Shown here: in pieces, positions 45,695-61,387 of the stretch
How positions within the stretch are numbered: position 1 is the first letter of the stretch
How the letters are laid out: the number at the start of each line of letters is the position of its first letter
Origin: Leptothrix cholodnii SP-6
GTDB lineage: Bacteria > Pseudomonadota > Gammaproteobacteria > Burkholderiales > Burkholderiaceae_C
DNA: 64,000 nucleotides
Direction of reading: 5' to 3'
Assembly (NCBI RefSeq): GCF_000019785.1
Contig: NC_010524.1
Location: forward strand, 3,894,001-3,958,000
Made by a program: the position numbers and the translations under genes
The notes under the pieces: model-generated
Told to the model about the DNA's origin: nothing
The model's input: only the letters and a program-made list of their open reading frames with translations
The model's database searches: none

Positions 45695-46978
45695 TCAGCG
45701 CGAGCCGAACATCATGCGCCGGGCGATCTGCGACTTCACCATCGGCAGGCCCTGCAGCAGCGACAAGCCGGCGCCGCGCAGCGTGTTCAGCCCCGGCAGC
45801 GGCCAGGTGAAGCTGCGGGCCAGGAAATCGGTGGCGGCGATCATGGCCCAGCGGTCCGGCGCGCGCTGCCAGGCCACCCGGGCGAGCGCCTGGTCGATGT
45901 CGGCGTGGCGCGCCAGCGCGGCGAGCAGCGCCTGGGCGTCACGCAGGCCGAGGTTCAGGCCCTGGCCGCCGACCGGGTGCAGCGTCTGCGCCGCGTTGCC
46001 GATGCGCACGGTGCGGCCCTGCACCAGGCTGCGCTCGGCATTGAGTCCGAGCGGGAACGCCTTCAGCGCGCTGATGCCGACCAGCTTGCCCACCCGCGCC
46101 GGCAGCACGTGCTGCAGCACCGCCAGGCGCTGGGTGTCGTTCAGCTCGCGCACCGGATCGTCGTCGGCATCGACACACCAGACCAGCGCGGCGCGGGCGC
46201 GGCCGTCTTTCGGTGGCAACGGCAGCAGCGCGGCCGGGCCTTGCGGCGTGAAGCGCTCGTAGGCCACGCCGGGCTCGCCGCCGTCGACGAACACGCTGCC
46301 GACCCAGGCGGTCTGGCGGTAGTCGTGGTGCACCGCCTTGCGCGACTGGTCGGCGAACACGCCGCCTTCGGCGATCACCGCCAGGTCATGCGACTCGACG
46401 ATGCCGGCGTCGATCTCGACGCCATCGGCCCGAGGCACCACCGCGCTGACCTTGGTGCCCCAGCGCGCGGCCAGGCGCTGCGGCTCCTGCGCGCAGGCGT
46501 CCAGCCAGGCGGCACGCAGCGGCGCGACGATGGCGCCGTAACTCGCCACCGCGCCGAGCTGCGCCAAACCTTCCTGCTCGGCGCGGATCAGCAGCTCGGG
46601 CTCGCCGCCCGGGCGCCGGCCGGGCAGCGGCAGCAGGTCGAGCAAGGCAGGCTGCTGCTGCGACACGTGCACGGCCAGAATCGGCGCGGCCTGGGCGGCG
46701 ATCTGGGGCCACAGGCCGAGCCGGGTCAGGTCCTGCACCGAGCCCTGCGCCAGCGCCAGGGTGCGGGCGTCGGCCGACACGTCGTGTTCGGCCGGCAAGG
46801 CGTCGTAGACCGTGATCTGCAACTGCGGCAGGCGGCGCTGCGCCTGCAGCGCGAGCACCAGCCCGACCGGGCCGGCACCGATGATGGCCAGGCGCCTGGG
46901 CTGGGCGGGCTCGGGAACAGGTTCTGCGGCGGCGGACAGGAGTTCGTCCATCGATGAAGGGGGCGCGGACTGCGGCAT
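45695..46978 (-). CDS. UbiH/UbiF/COQ6-family FAD-dependent hydroxylase
   Basis: A 427-residue aromatic-ring hydroxylase, probably one of the ubiquinone-pathway hydroxylases. 'LAIIGAGPVGLVLALQAQRR' is the FAD dinucleotide motif; 'GNAAQTLHPVGGQGLNLGLR' is the second FAD-binding (GD-like) motif with the family's HPxxGQGxN; the DG-type motif lies near 'LIRAEQEGLAQ'. Which ring position it acts on cannot be told. ATG 46978 is used; ATG 46951 is also possible, and neither has a strong ribosome site. It follows priA (78 bp) on the same strand. Confidence 0.88.
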   Translation of the reverse strand: MPQSAPPSSMDELLSAAAEPVPEPAQPRRLAIIGAGPVGLVLALQAQRRLPQLQITVYDALPAEHDVSADARTLALAQGSVQDLTRLGLWPQIAAQAAPILAVHVSQQQPALLDLLPLPGRRPGGEPELLIRAEQEGLAQLGAVASYGAIVAPLRAAWLDACAQEPQRLAARWGTKVSAVVPRADGVEIDAGIVESHDLAVIAEGGVFADQSRKAVHHDYRQTAWVGSVFVDGGEPGVAYERFTPQGPAALLPLPPKDGRARAALVWCVDADDDPVRELNDTQRLAVLQHVLPARVGKLVGISALKAFPLGLNAERSLVQGRTVRIGNAAQTLHPVGGQGLNLGLRDAQALLAALARHADIDQALARVAWQRAPDRWAMIAATDFLARSFTWPLPGLNTLRGAGLSLLQGLPMVKSQIARRMMFGSR

Positions 46979-47056
46979 CGGGATGTGCGTCGTTGAGCGT
47001 GCGGGGGCGCGGTGTGGCGATTGTCGGCGGGCCGGCACGCTGCGCCAGCGGCCGCG

Positions 47057-49174
<2,118 letters not shown>

Positions 49175-49535
49175 TCAGTTAGCCGGCTGAGCTCTCGCCT
49201 GTTCGAGCAAATCGACGCAAGTCCCTGATCACCAACGAGTTTTCACAACTGTCCACCTTTGCTGTGGATAACTTTGTGAACAAGCTGAGAAAACCAGCGA
49301 CAAACCCTTGTGAATCAAGCACCAAAGTCGGATTGCATGTTCTTGCGGCAGCAACCGTGCAGTACCAAAACTTTTCCATATCAAGGACTTAGCAGCGACC
49401 TTGATGACACGCGGATGTGCGAATGCAGCATGCACCGCTTCAAAACGGTGCACGCCGACATTGGGGACAACTGTCAGAAATCGGGGCTGAAAACAATGCT
49501 GTTTCACAGCTTTTCAGCCCGCTCCGGCGCAGCGT
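49175..49535. other. AT-richer intergenic region between hemE and priA
   Basis: 361 bp without a supported gene. I count about 148 G or C in 49201-49500 (49%), well below the surrounding genes. It contains one perfect DnaA box (49263-49271), three copies of TTGTGAA (49242-49248 on the minus strand; 49274-49280 and 49308-49314 on the plus), two of them extended as TTGTGAA(T)CAAGC. Short open frames of 60-100 codons occur on both strands, but none has a ribosome site or recognisable protein. It should include the priA promoter. Confidence 0.6.
49263..49271 (-). promoter_or_regulatory. Perfect DnaA box (TTATCCACA)
   Basis: TTATCCACA on the minus strand, identical to the R1-type consensus, 89 bp before the priA start. 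Neighbouring candidates (CTGTCCACC, TTTTCACAA) have three mismatches each and are not counted. Confidence 0.65.
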
Positions 49536-50606
49536 TCAGGTCTGAGCGCGCCAGCGGCGCGAATGCGCATGCACCGCGTCGACCAGCACCGACACCGCCT
49601 CCGGCGGCGTGAACTGGCTGATGCCGTGGCCGAGATTGAAGATGTGGCCGGGGTGCGGGCCGAAGCTGTCGAGCACGGCCTGGGCCTCGCGCGTGATCTG
49701 CTCGGGCGACGCGAACAGCACGTTCGGGTCCAGGTTGCCCTGCAGCGCAACCTTGTGGCCGACTCGCCGGCGGGCCTGGTCGAGGTTGACGGTCCAGTCG
49801 AGGCCGACCGCATCGGTGTCGCACGCGGCGATCTCGTCGAGCCACAGGCCACCGCCCTTGGTGAAGACGATGCGCGGGATCTGCTGGCCGTCGTGTTCGC
49901 GCTTGAGCTGCGCCAGCACGCGCCGGGTGTAGGCCAGGCTGAAGGTCTGGAACGCGCCGTCGGCGAGCACGCCGCCCCAGCTGTCGAAGATCATCACGGC
50001 CTGCGCGCCGGCTTCGATCTGGGCGTTCAGGTAGGCCGCCACCGAATCGGCGGTCACGGCCAGCATGCGGTGCATCAGGTCGGGGCGCTGATACAGCATG
50101 GTCTTGACCAGCCGGTAGTCGTCGCTGCCACGGCCTTCGACCATGTAGCAGGCCAGCGTCCACGGGCTGCCCGAGAAGCCGATCAGCGGCACACGGCCGT
50201 CGAGTGCGCGCCGGATCGAGGTCACGGCGTCGAACACGTACTGCAGCTTGGCCATGTCCGGCGCTTCGAGCGCGGCCACGGCGGCTTCGTCACGCACCGG
50301 CGTGGCAAAACGCGGGCCTTCGCCGGCCGCAAAGCTCAGACCCAGGCCCATCGCGTCGGGCACGGTCAGGATGTCGGAGAACAGGATCGCGGCGTCGAGC
50401 GCATAACGCTCGAGCGGCTGCAGCGTCACCTCGGTCGCAAAATCGACGTTCGTGGCCAGCCCCATGAAGCTGCCGGCCTTGGCGCGGGTGGCGCAGTACT
50501 CCGGCAGATAACGCCCGGCCTGGCGCATCAGCCAGATGGGGGTGTGGTCGGTCGGCTGGCGGCGCAGGGCGCGCAGGAAGTTGTCGTTTTGCAGTGCGGC
50601 GTACAT
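49536..50606 (-). CDS. hemE: Uroporphyrinogen decarboxylase
   Basis: Removes four carboxyl groups from uroporphyrinogen III in haem synthesis. 356 residues. '[15 protein letters not shown]' (UROD signature 1, with the substrate Arg), '[16 protein letters not shown]' (conserved Asp), '[16 protein letters not shown]' (signature 2) and '[16 protein letters not shown]' at the end. ATG 50606 gives '[14 protein letters not shown]', the family start. A TACAAT lies six bases before it. Downstream of the atp operon terminator and upstream of priA. Confidence 0.97.
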   Translation of the reverse strand: MYAALQNDNFLRALRRQPTDHTPIWLMRQAGRYLPEYCATRAKAGSFMGLATNVDFATEVTLQPLERYALDAAILFSDILTVPDAMGLGLSFAAGEGPRFATPVRDEAAVAALEAPDMAKLQYVFDAVTSIRRALDGRVPLIGFSGSPWTLACYMVEGRGSDDYRLVKTMLYQRPDLMHRMLAVTADSVAAYLNAQIEAGAQAVMIFDSWGGVLADGAFQTFSLAYTRRVLAQLKREHDGQQIPRIVFTKGGGLWLDEIAACDTDAVGLDWTVNLDQARRRVGHKVALQGNLDPNVLFASPEQITREAQAVLDSFGPHPGHIFNLGHGISQFTPPEAVSVLVDAVHAHSRRWRAQT

Positions 50607-50612
50607 CGGGCG

Positions 50613-50618
50613 ATTGTA
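50613..50618 (-). promoter_or_regulatory. -10 box of hemE, six bases before the ATG
   Basis: TACAAT on the minus strand followed by six bases and the hemE ATG. It predicts a leaderless mRNA; the -35 region is weak. Confidence 0.5.
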
Positions 50619-50641
50619 GGCAGGGCGGCCGGTAGGAAATG

Positions 50642-50665
50642 GAAAACGCCCGCGGCTGCGGGCGT
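50642..50665 (-). terminator. Rho-independent terminator of the atp operon
   Basis: ACGCCCGC / GCGGGCGT (50646-50653 and 50658-50665) with loop GGCT; on the minus strand the stem is followed by TTTTCC. It lies about 50 bp past the atpC stop. Confidence 0.85.
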
Positions 50666-50715
50666 CTGCTTGCGGTCGGACAAACGGCTGCGCCGTCCGT
50701 CCTTCGGGCAATGTC

Positions 50716-51132
50716 TTATTTCTTGCGGAACTTGCGGATCGCGGCGATCTGCGCGGCCATCGCGGCGAACTCGCCCTGAGCCTTGGCCAGGTCGAGATCG
50801 CTGGCGGCGTTTTTCATGGCCTCTTCAGCCAGGCGCTTGGCCTCGATCGCCTTGGCCTCGTCGAGGTCATGACCACGGATGGCGGTGTCGGCCAGCACGG
50901 TCACGCGATCGGGCTGGACTTCCAGGATGCCGCCGGCGACGAAGACGAACTCTTCCTCGCCGTTGTCAGCCCGCTCGATGCGCACGGCGCCCGGCCGGAT
51001 GCGCGTGATCAACGGCGTGTGCTTGGGCAGGATGCCCAGCTCGCCGCTCTCGCCCGGCAAGGCCACGAACTTGGCCTCGCCCGAGAAGATCATTTTTTCC
51101 GCCGAAACGACGTCAACATGAATGGTTGCCAT
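50716..51132 (-). CDS. atpC: ATP synthase F1 subunit epsilon
   Basis: Central-stalk subunit that couples rotation to catalysis and inhibits hydrolysis. 138 residues: N-terminal beta sandwich ('[20 protein letters not shown]', '[19 protein letters not shown]') and C-terminal two-helix hairpin ending '[13 protein letters not shown]'. Last gene of the operon; the terminator follows. Confidence 0.97.
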   Translation of the reverse strand: MATIHVDVVSAEKMIFSGEAKFVALPGESGELGILPKHTPLITRIRPGAVRIERADNGEEEFVFVAGGILEVQPDRVTVLADTAIRGHDLDEAKAIEAKRLAEEAMKNAASDLDLAKAQGEFAAMAAQIAAIRKFRKK

Positions 51133-51217
51133 AACGGTCTCGATAAGCGTGTAGAAGAAGGGGCAGGAAGCAAGCAGACGGGTGTCAGGCTAGGCGCCTG
51201 CCGCCCGTATGCGCCGC

Positions 51218-53657
<2,440 letters not shown>

Positions 53658-53690
53658 GACGGTGCTCCTTGTGAGTCAGTCAGTGAGGCT

Positions 53691-55229
<1,539 letters not shown>

Positions 55230-55335
55230 TGCGTGCTCCCAGTCTGGTCAAGCGGCCTCTTTGCAGAGGGCAGACGTGACGCAGGGATGAATTCGATGCG
55301 TGTCGTCACGCGCTTGGTTTGGCTGTGCCGTGCGC

Positions 55336-55869
55336 TCACGCGCTCAGCGCCACCTTCATGCGTTCGAGACGGGCTTTGACCGACGTGTCGAGAACCTCGT
55401 CACCCACGACGACACGAATGCCGCCGATGAGTTCGGGCTCCAGGGTGACGTTCACGGACAGCTTGCGGCCGAACCGCTGCTCCAGTGCCGCCACGACCTC
55501 GGCCAGCTGAGCCGGCTCGATCGGATAGGCACTGAAAATCGCGGCATCCGCCACGCCGCTGGCCGCATTCACCAGTGCATTGAACTGCACCGCGATGGCC
55601 GGCAGCACCGCAAGGCGACCGTTGTCGATGACCGTGCGCAGGAAGTGCTGCACACCGGTCGACAAGGACACACCCGCGGCAGCGGCGACCACGTCGTAGA
55701 CCTGTTCGGCCGACACCTTGGGGCTGCCGGCGAACTGGCGCAGTTCGGCGTTCTCGGCCACTTGGGCCAGGGCAGAGACTTGCTCTACCCAGACCGCCAC
55801 GTCACCCTGACGGGCGACCTGGTAGAGGGCTTCGGCGTAGGGACGCGCGACTGTAGCGAGCTCGGCCAT
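55336..55869 (-). CDS. atpH: ATP synthase F1 subunit delta
   Basis: Peripheral-stalk cap joining F1 to subunit b. 177 residues: N-terminal six-helix domain ('[18 protein letters not shown]') and the C-terminal OSCP signature '[20 protein letters not shown]' with '[14 protein letters not shown]'. Its ATG lies 2 bp after the atpF stop. Confidence 0.97.
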   Translation of the reverse strand: MAELATVARPYAEALYQVARQGDVAVWVEQVSALAQVAENAELRQFAGSPKVSAEQVYDVVAAAAGVSLSTGVQHFLRTVIDNGRLAVLPAIAVQFNALVNAASGVADAAIFSAYPIEPAQLAEVVAALEQRFGRKLSVNVTLEPELIGGIRVVVGDEVLDTSVKARLERMKVALSA

Positions 55870-55871
55870 GT

Positions 55872-56342
55872 TTACAGCTCCGTCTTCAGGCGGGTCAGCA
55901 GCTCGGCGTGGACGCCGGCGTTGACTTCGCGCTTGAGGATCTGCTCGGCACCCTTGACCGCCAGGGCCGCGACCTGCTCACGCAGAACTTCGCGGGCCTG
56001 GATCGACTGCTGGTCGGCTTCCGCCTTGGCAGCAGCGACGATCTTGGAACCTTCTTCTTCGGCGCGTTTCTTCGCTTCGTCGACGATGGCCTGTGCACGC
56101 TTTTCAGCGTCGGCCAGCAACTTGGCGTTTTCATTGCGCGATTGGACGAGCTGCTCTTCGACGCGCTTGTTCGCGGTGGCCAATTCGAGCTTGGCTTTGT
56201 CGGCCGCAGCCAGACCGTCCGCGACCTTCTTGGCGCGTTCGTCCAGAGCCTTCGTGATCGGCGGCCACACGAATGTCATCGTGAACCACCAGAGGATCCC
56301 GAAGACGACGATCTGCGCGAACAGTGTTGCGTTCAGATTCAC
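55872..56342 (-). CDS. atpF: ATP synthase Fo subunit b
   Basis: Peripheral stalk dimer. 156 residues: one N-terminal TM helix ('[20 protein letters not shown]') then a long Ala/Glu/Lys-rich right-handed coiled coil. The dimerisation part '[16 protein letters not shown]'-like stretch (seen as [15 protein letters not shown]) and '[18 protein letters not shown]' fit the family. Confidence 0.97.
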   Translation of the reverse strand: MNLNATLFAQIVVFGILWWFTMTFVWPPITKALDERAKKVADGLAAADKAKLELATANKRVEEQLVQSRNENAKLLADAEKRAQAIVDEAKKRAEEEGSKIVAAAKAEADQQSIQAREVLREQVAALAVKGAEQILKREVNAGVHAELLTRLKTEL

Positions 56343-56392
56343 GGCTTCGACCTTTCTCGTTGAGAGGAATCAGGAATGACGAGAAAGACCGA

Positions 56393-57609
<1,217 letters not shown>

Positions 57610-57631
57610 CGTTGTTTCTCGTACGGTCCGT

Positions 57632-58126
57632 TCAGGACCGAGTTGTCGTCACCCGACCCCGCCAAAGCAGGGCCAGCCAGTTCACCTTCATGCACACGAC
57701 CATGCTGACCAGCAATGCCGGCCAACTGAGATCAGGCACAACCCAGGCTGCCGCCACCAACATGGCAACGGTCAAGCCGATTTTCACGAACTCCCATAAC
57801 ACGAAGCTGAATGCCGCAGCACCCGACCCCGCGCCGTAAGGCCTGGTCATGCCATGAGCCAGCAAGGCCGTTGGCAAAACCACCGCGGCGGCACCGTACA
57901 GCGCCGACACAGTCACTCCCACCGATCCGACCAGCCACCACGCAACCGCGACGACCAGCAGACCCGCCACAGCCTGGGCTGCAACGATCCGCCACGGAGA
58001 CAGTGACGGATGCAGGGCTCTCAATGCCGACGCCTCTTCGCGCGTCAGACTCTTGAAAGGTGCTTCGCCGTCCTCATCTGCACCCCAGTCGGTTGTCGAC
58101 TGCTTCATGTCAGACGAGTCGGACAT
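57632..58126 (-). CDS. atpI: ATP synthase accessory protein AtpI
   Basis: First gene of the operon; in other bacteria AtpI helps assemble the c-ring. 164 residues, four TM segments (from 'PWRIVAAQAVAGLLVVAVAW' to 'LLVSMVVCMKVNWLALLWRG') after a ~50-residue charged N-terminus. ATG 58126 ('MSDSSDMKQSTTDWG') is used; ATG 58108 is also possible. AtpB follows after 22 bp. A strong promoter lies 87 bp upstream. Confidence 0.9.
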   Translation of the reverse strand: MSDSSDMKQSTTDWGADEDGEAPFKSLTREEASALRALHPSLSPWRIVAAQAVAGLLVVAVAWWLVGSVGVTVSALYGAAAVVLPTALLAHGMTRPYGAGSGAAAFSFVLWEFVKIGLTVAMLVAAAWVVPDLSWPALLVSMVVCMKVNWLALLWRGRVTTTRS

Positions 58127-58212
58127 GGGCAAGGCGAGCAAAGGCCACGGCAATCACAGCAAATCAGCGACAAATCCACGGCACTTACAGACGGTTTCAG
58201 CAAAACCAAAAA

Positions 58213-58241
58213 ATTATACGTGGAAACCCCCACGCGACCAA
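58213..58241 (-). promoter_or_regulatory. Sigma-70 promoter of the atp operon
   Basis: TTGGTC (58241-58236), 17 bases, TATAAT (58218-58213) on the minus strand: a perfect -10 and good -35 at ideal spacing. The start would be near 58206, giving an 80-base leader. The spacer itself holds the inverted repeat CGTGG-GGGTTT-CCACG. Confidence 0.75.
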
Positions 58242-58362
58242 CCATCCGGGATGCCACGCATGAATACGGGCGATTCGTGCACCAAAAACAACATCCATCG
58301 CCAACAGTCTTCGCACCACTTGTGCGCAGCCGTCCGTTTGTGTTTGAGAGGCCTGGCGCCGA

Positions 58363-59262
58363 TCAAAGCCTCGCGTAGTTCACCGGCAGGCCAGGCACGT
58401 CGACCCGCAATGAGAGCACACAGCCCGCCAGCGGCTGTTCGGCCAGTTCTGGGGCGGGCCGGTTCTCGCGCGCGGTCGTGATGTACAGGGTGCGCAGGTC
58501 CGCCCCACCGAAACACGGCATGGTCGGACAGCGCACCGGCAAGGCCAGCTCGCGCAGCACCGTGCCTTGCGGCGACAGACGCAGCAGACGCTGGCCCTCG
58601 AACATCGCCACCCAGTAGCAGCCCTGCGCATCGACCGCCGCGCCGTCCGGGCGGCCGCCGTAATGGCGCAGATCCTGATCCGGCCGCTTGCGCTCGAAGC
58701 TGGCAAACACGCGCTGCTGCGACACGGCGCCCTCACCGACATCGAAGTCCAAGGCGTAGACCGTGTGAGCCTTGGTGTCGGACCAGTACATCGTGCGGGC
58801 ATCGGGGCTCCAGCCCAGGCCGTTCGAGACCGTGATGTCTCCGGCCATGCGATCGAGCTTGCGTGCGTGCCAGCGGTACAGCGCGGCTCGCGCGGGCTCG
58901 CGCGGCTCGTAGATGGTGCCGACCCAGAAGCGCCCCAGCGGATCGCACTTGCCGTCGTTGAAGCGTTCGCTCGACGGGTCGTAGGGCGGCTCGCACAGCA
59001 GGCTGCGCAACGAGGTTTCGGGGTCGAAGCGCCACAGGCCGTCGCGCATGGCCAGCAGCAGGCCGCCACCCAGCACCGGCGCGCAGGCCGCCGGCTCGCA
59101 CGGGAAATCCCAGTGGCGCTGGGCACCGCTGCCCGGATCGAGCCGATGCAGGCGCTTGCCGGGGATGTCGACCCAGTACAGCAACTGCTCCTGCGGGTGC
59201 CACATGGGGGACTCGCCGAGCAGCATCGGGGCACTGACGGCGTAGATCAGGTCGAGCGACAT
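58363..59262 (-). CDS. SMP-30/gluconolactonase-family lactonase
   Basis: A 299-residue six-bladed beta-propeller hydrolase that opens sugar lactones. The divalent-metal ligands are all present: Glu17 ('LLGESPMWHP'), Asn102 ('ERFNDGKCDPLG'), Asn147 ('ITVSNGLGWSPD') and Asp206 ('GGRPDGAAVDAQG'). No sugar-dehydrogenase or transporter gene is adjacent, so the pathway is unclear. Complete, on the same strand as the atp operon but before its promoter. Confidence 0.9.
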   Translation of the reverse strand: MSLDLIYAVSAPMLLGESPMWHPQEQLLYWVDIPGKRLHRLDPGSGAQRHWDFPCEPAACAPVLGGGLLLAMRDGLWRFDPETSLRSLLCEPPYDPSSERFNDGKCDPLGRFWVGTIYEPREPARAALYRWHARKLDRMAGDITVSNGLGWSPDARTMYWSDTKAHTVYALDFDVGEGAVSQQRVFASFERKRPDQDLRHYGGRPDGAAVDAQGCYWVAMFEGQRLLRLSPQGTVLRELALPVRCPTMPCFGGADLRTLYITTARENRPAPELAEQPLAGCVLSLRVDVPGLPVNYARL

Positions 59263-59389
59263 GCACAGTCTCCTTGGATCGTTGAAGGCCCGGCGTCGAT
59301 GCGCCAGTGCGCCGCGATGCTAAGGCCGTACCGCGGCGTAACCGACGCCCGACGTCGACGAAACCGAATCGACCCCGGCCCGCTTCAGG

Positions 59390-59899
59390 TCAATAGCGCG
59401 TGACGCTGCGGTCGAGATCGACACACAGGTAATGCGCGCCGGGAATCGGATTGAAGTAGTACGGCGCAACCTCATGGAAGCCGAGCGTCGCGTAGAGCTC
59501 TCGGGCCGACTCCATGTCGTCCAGGGTGTCGAGGTACATCCGCGAATAACTCGCTTCTCGCGCCTGATCGATCAGCTGCTGAGCCAGCAGCCGGCCCAGG
59601 CCGTAGCGGCGAAAGGCGGGGCGCACATACAGGCGCTTCATCTCGCAGGCATTGGGCAGATCGGCATCGGGCAGCGGCCGGAAGGCCCCGCACCCTGCCA
59701 GCTCGCCGTCGACCAGCACCAGCAGCAGGGCGCCGGCCGGCTCGGCGTAGTCACCCGGAAGGCCGGCCAGTTCGGATTCGAAGCCCTGGAAACACAGATC
59801 CACCGCGAGGCTCTGGGCGTACTCCCGGAACAGCTCGCGCGCAGCGTCGATCAAGGCCGGTGTATCCGGCGAGATCAGGCGCATCTGGGGCATCCGCAT
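59390..59899 (-). CDS. GNAT-family N-acetyltransferase
   Basis: A 169-residue acetyl-CoA-dependent acetyltransferase. Motif A 'RLYVRPAFRRYGLGRLLAQQ' contains the R/Q-x-x-G-x-G/A pyrophosphate loop, and 'MYLDTLDDMESARELYATLG' with 'FHEVAPYYFNPIPGAHYL' is the C-terminal half. The acceptor substrate is unknown. Nine bases separate it from the cytochrome b561 gene upstream. Confidence 0.9.
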   Translation of the reverse strand: MRMPQMRLISPDTPALIDAARELFREYAQSLAVDLCFQGFESELAGLPGDYAEPAGALLLVLVDGELAGCGAFRPLPDADLPNACEMKRLYVRPAFRRYGLGRLLAQQLIDQAREASYSRMYLDTLDDMESARELYATLGFHEVAPYYFNPIPGAHYLCVDLDRSVTRY

Positions 59900-59908
59900 G
59901 GCGCCAGT

Positions 59909-60634
59909 CTAGCCGCCCTGCCGGCTCACCCAGATCGCCAGCGCCGCACACGCCGCGCCCACCAGCAGCGCCAGCAGGCGCCTCGGCCAGCTGTCGACCG
60001 ACGGCGGCACGTGCGCGGGCAAAGGTTTGTCGCCATGCAGCATCGGGCCGACCAGATCGACCCGCTTGCCGACCCGGTAATAGACGATCGCCGCCAGGTG
60101 CAGGCCCACCAGCAGATAGATCAGCCACTGCCCGCCGGTCTTGTGCCAGGTCGTGGCCAGGCTCGAGACCGCGCCGCTGACGTGGGCGATCAACGGGCCG
60201 GCATTGGCGATCTCGTCGTCGGCCACCAGCCCGGTGCCGACCTGCACGAGCATGACCCCCAGCAGGCCAAACACCGACAGGCTGCCCAGGGGGTTGTGGC
60301 CGACCTCGAAGTGATCGCCGGGCTGCGGCTGGCCGCGCAGATACCGCAGCAGGCTGGACGGCGAATAGACGAAGCTGGCAAAGCGCGACCAGCGCCCGCC
60401 CACCAGCCCCCAGATCAGCCGGAACGTGAGCAAGGCCAGCACCGCCAGACCGAGCCGGAAATGCCACACCGTCGCATTGCCGCCGACCTTGGCCGTGATC
60501 ACCGATCCGACCACGCAGACGAACAGGCTCCAGTGGAACAGCCGCGTGGGCAGATCCCAGACGCGCACGCGGACAGCCGCAGAAGAACCGGAAGAAGGAG
60601 AAGAGCGAGAAGCATGAATAGACGACGATTGCAT
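59909..60634 (-). CDS. Cytochrome b561-family membrane protein
   Basis: A 241-residue di-haem b-type membrane electron carrier. Four to five TM helices; candidate haem ligands are His in 'LPTRLFHWSLFVCVVGSV', in 'NATVWHFRLGLAVLALL' and in 'LLVGLHLAAIVYYRVG'; 'WGLVGGRWSRFASF' is the family's G-R-x-x-RF block. ATG 60634 has AAAGG upstream and starts a Ser-rich leader. It is divergent from a cytochrome c' gene with 191 bp between starts; b561 and class II cytochromes are commonly paired, presumably as electron donor and acceptor. Confidence 0.92.
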   Translation of the reverse strand: MQSSSIHASRSSPSSGSSAAVRVRVWDLPTRLFHWSLFVCVVGSVITAKVGGNATVWHFRLGLAVLALLTFRLIWGLVGGRWSRFASFVYSPSSLLRYLRGQPQPGDHFEVGHNPLGSLSVFGLLGVMLVQVGTGLVADDEIANAGPLIAHVSGAVSSLATTWHKTGGQWLIYLLVGLHLAAIVYYRVGKRVDLVGPMLHGDKPLPAHVPPSVDSWPRRLLALLVGAACAALAIWVSRQGG

Positions 60635-60825
60635 CGTTGAGCCTTTGTGTGGACGTGACCGCCGCATGCCGGGGCGGAAAACACTGTTGCTGTCAATGGA
60701 CACAGCGGGCGGTTCTGCTCGATTTCGTGAATGCGAGCGTAGACTGATCTTGGCCCTTTTGGGGCAAACAACCCGATTTGTCAGTCGACCATCACCCACA
60801 TCCGATCACCGAGGAGTTCTGACCG

Positions 60826-61278
60826 ATGAAACGTTTCACCCTTGCACTGAGCGCAACTGTTGGCCTGTTCCTGGCCCTGCCCGCGGCAGCCCAGTTCCAG
60901 AAGCCCGAAGATGCGATCAAGTATCGCAAGTCGGCCTTCACCGTCATGGGATCCCACTTCGGCCGCATCGGTGCGGTCGTTCAGGGCAAGGCCCCGTTCG
61001 ACGCCAAGACCGTGGCCGACAACGCCCAGATCGTGGCCACGATGTCGATGCTGCCGTTCGCCGGTTTCGTGCCGGGCAGCGACAAGGGCGACACCCGCGC
61101 CAAGCCGGAAGTCTGGACCGAGATGGACAAGGTCAAGGCCGGCGCCACCAAGATGCAGGAAGCCATCACCGCCCTGAACGCGGCGGCCAAGACCGGCAAC
61201 CTCGACCAGATCAAGGTCGCGTTCGGCGAAGCCGGCAAGACCTGCAAAGGCTGCCACGACAACTACCGCAAGGACTGA
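60826..61278 (+). CDS. Cytochrome c' (class II c-type cytochrome)
   Basis: A 150-residue periplasmic four-helix-bundle cytochrome. Signal peptide about 1-22 ('LFLALPAAAQ'), haem motif CKGCH at residues 140-144 near the C-terminus as in all class II cytochromes, followed by 'DNYRKD'. Cytochromes c' bind NO and may protect against nitrosative stress; electron transfer with the divergent b561 is an inference. GAGGAG lies eight bases before the ATG. A terminator-like hairpin follows. Confidence 0.95.
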   Translation: MKRFTLALSATVGLFLALPAAAQFQKPEDAIKYRKSAFTVMGSHFGRIGAVVQGKAPFDAKTVADNAQIVATMSMLPFAGFVPGSDKGDTRAKPEVWTEMDKVKAGATKMQEAITALNAAAKTGNLDQIKVAFGEAGKTCKGCHDNYRKD

Positions 61279-61346
61279 ACGCCACGAGCGCCGGCTCGCC
61301 CGCAGCGGGTGAGCGGCGCTTCGGGTCATGTGCCCACGCGCGACGA

Positions 61347-61377
61347 GAGGCCTGCCTTTGCGCAGGCCTCCTGCTTT
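61347..61377 (+). terminator. Probable terminator after cytochrome c'
   Basis: GAGGCCTGC / GCAGGCCTC (61347-61355 and 61362-61370) with a six-base loop, followed by CTGCTTTCG. The T-run is short, so strength is uncertain. Confidence 0.6.
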
Positions 61378-61387
61378 CGTGGCGCAG

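Noticed and set aside
49229-49507. 92-codon open frame in the hemE-priA gap (minus strand)
   Set aside because: No ribosome site, no recognisable domain, and it overlaps the DnaA box and repeats; a 100-codon frame on the other strand is equally unsupported.
60635-60825. FNR/CRP-like operator between cytochrome b561 and cytochrome c' genes
   Set aside because: No TTGAT-N4-ATCAA or TGTGA-N6-TCACA palindrome could be found, although such control would be reasonable for these genes.
61291-61311. GC hairpin after cytochrome c' (GCTCGCCCGC / GCGGGTGAGC)
   Set aside because: Needs G-U pairs, leaves almost no loop and has no T-run; the hairpin at 61347 is the better terminator.
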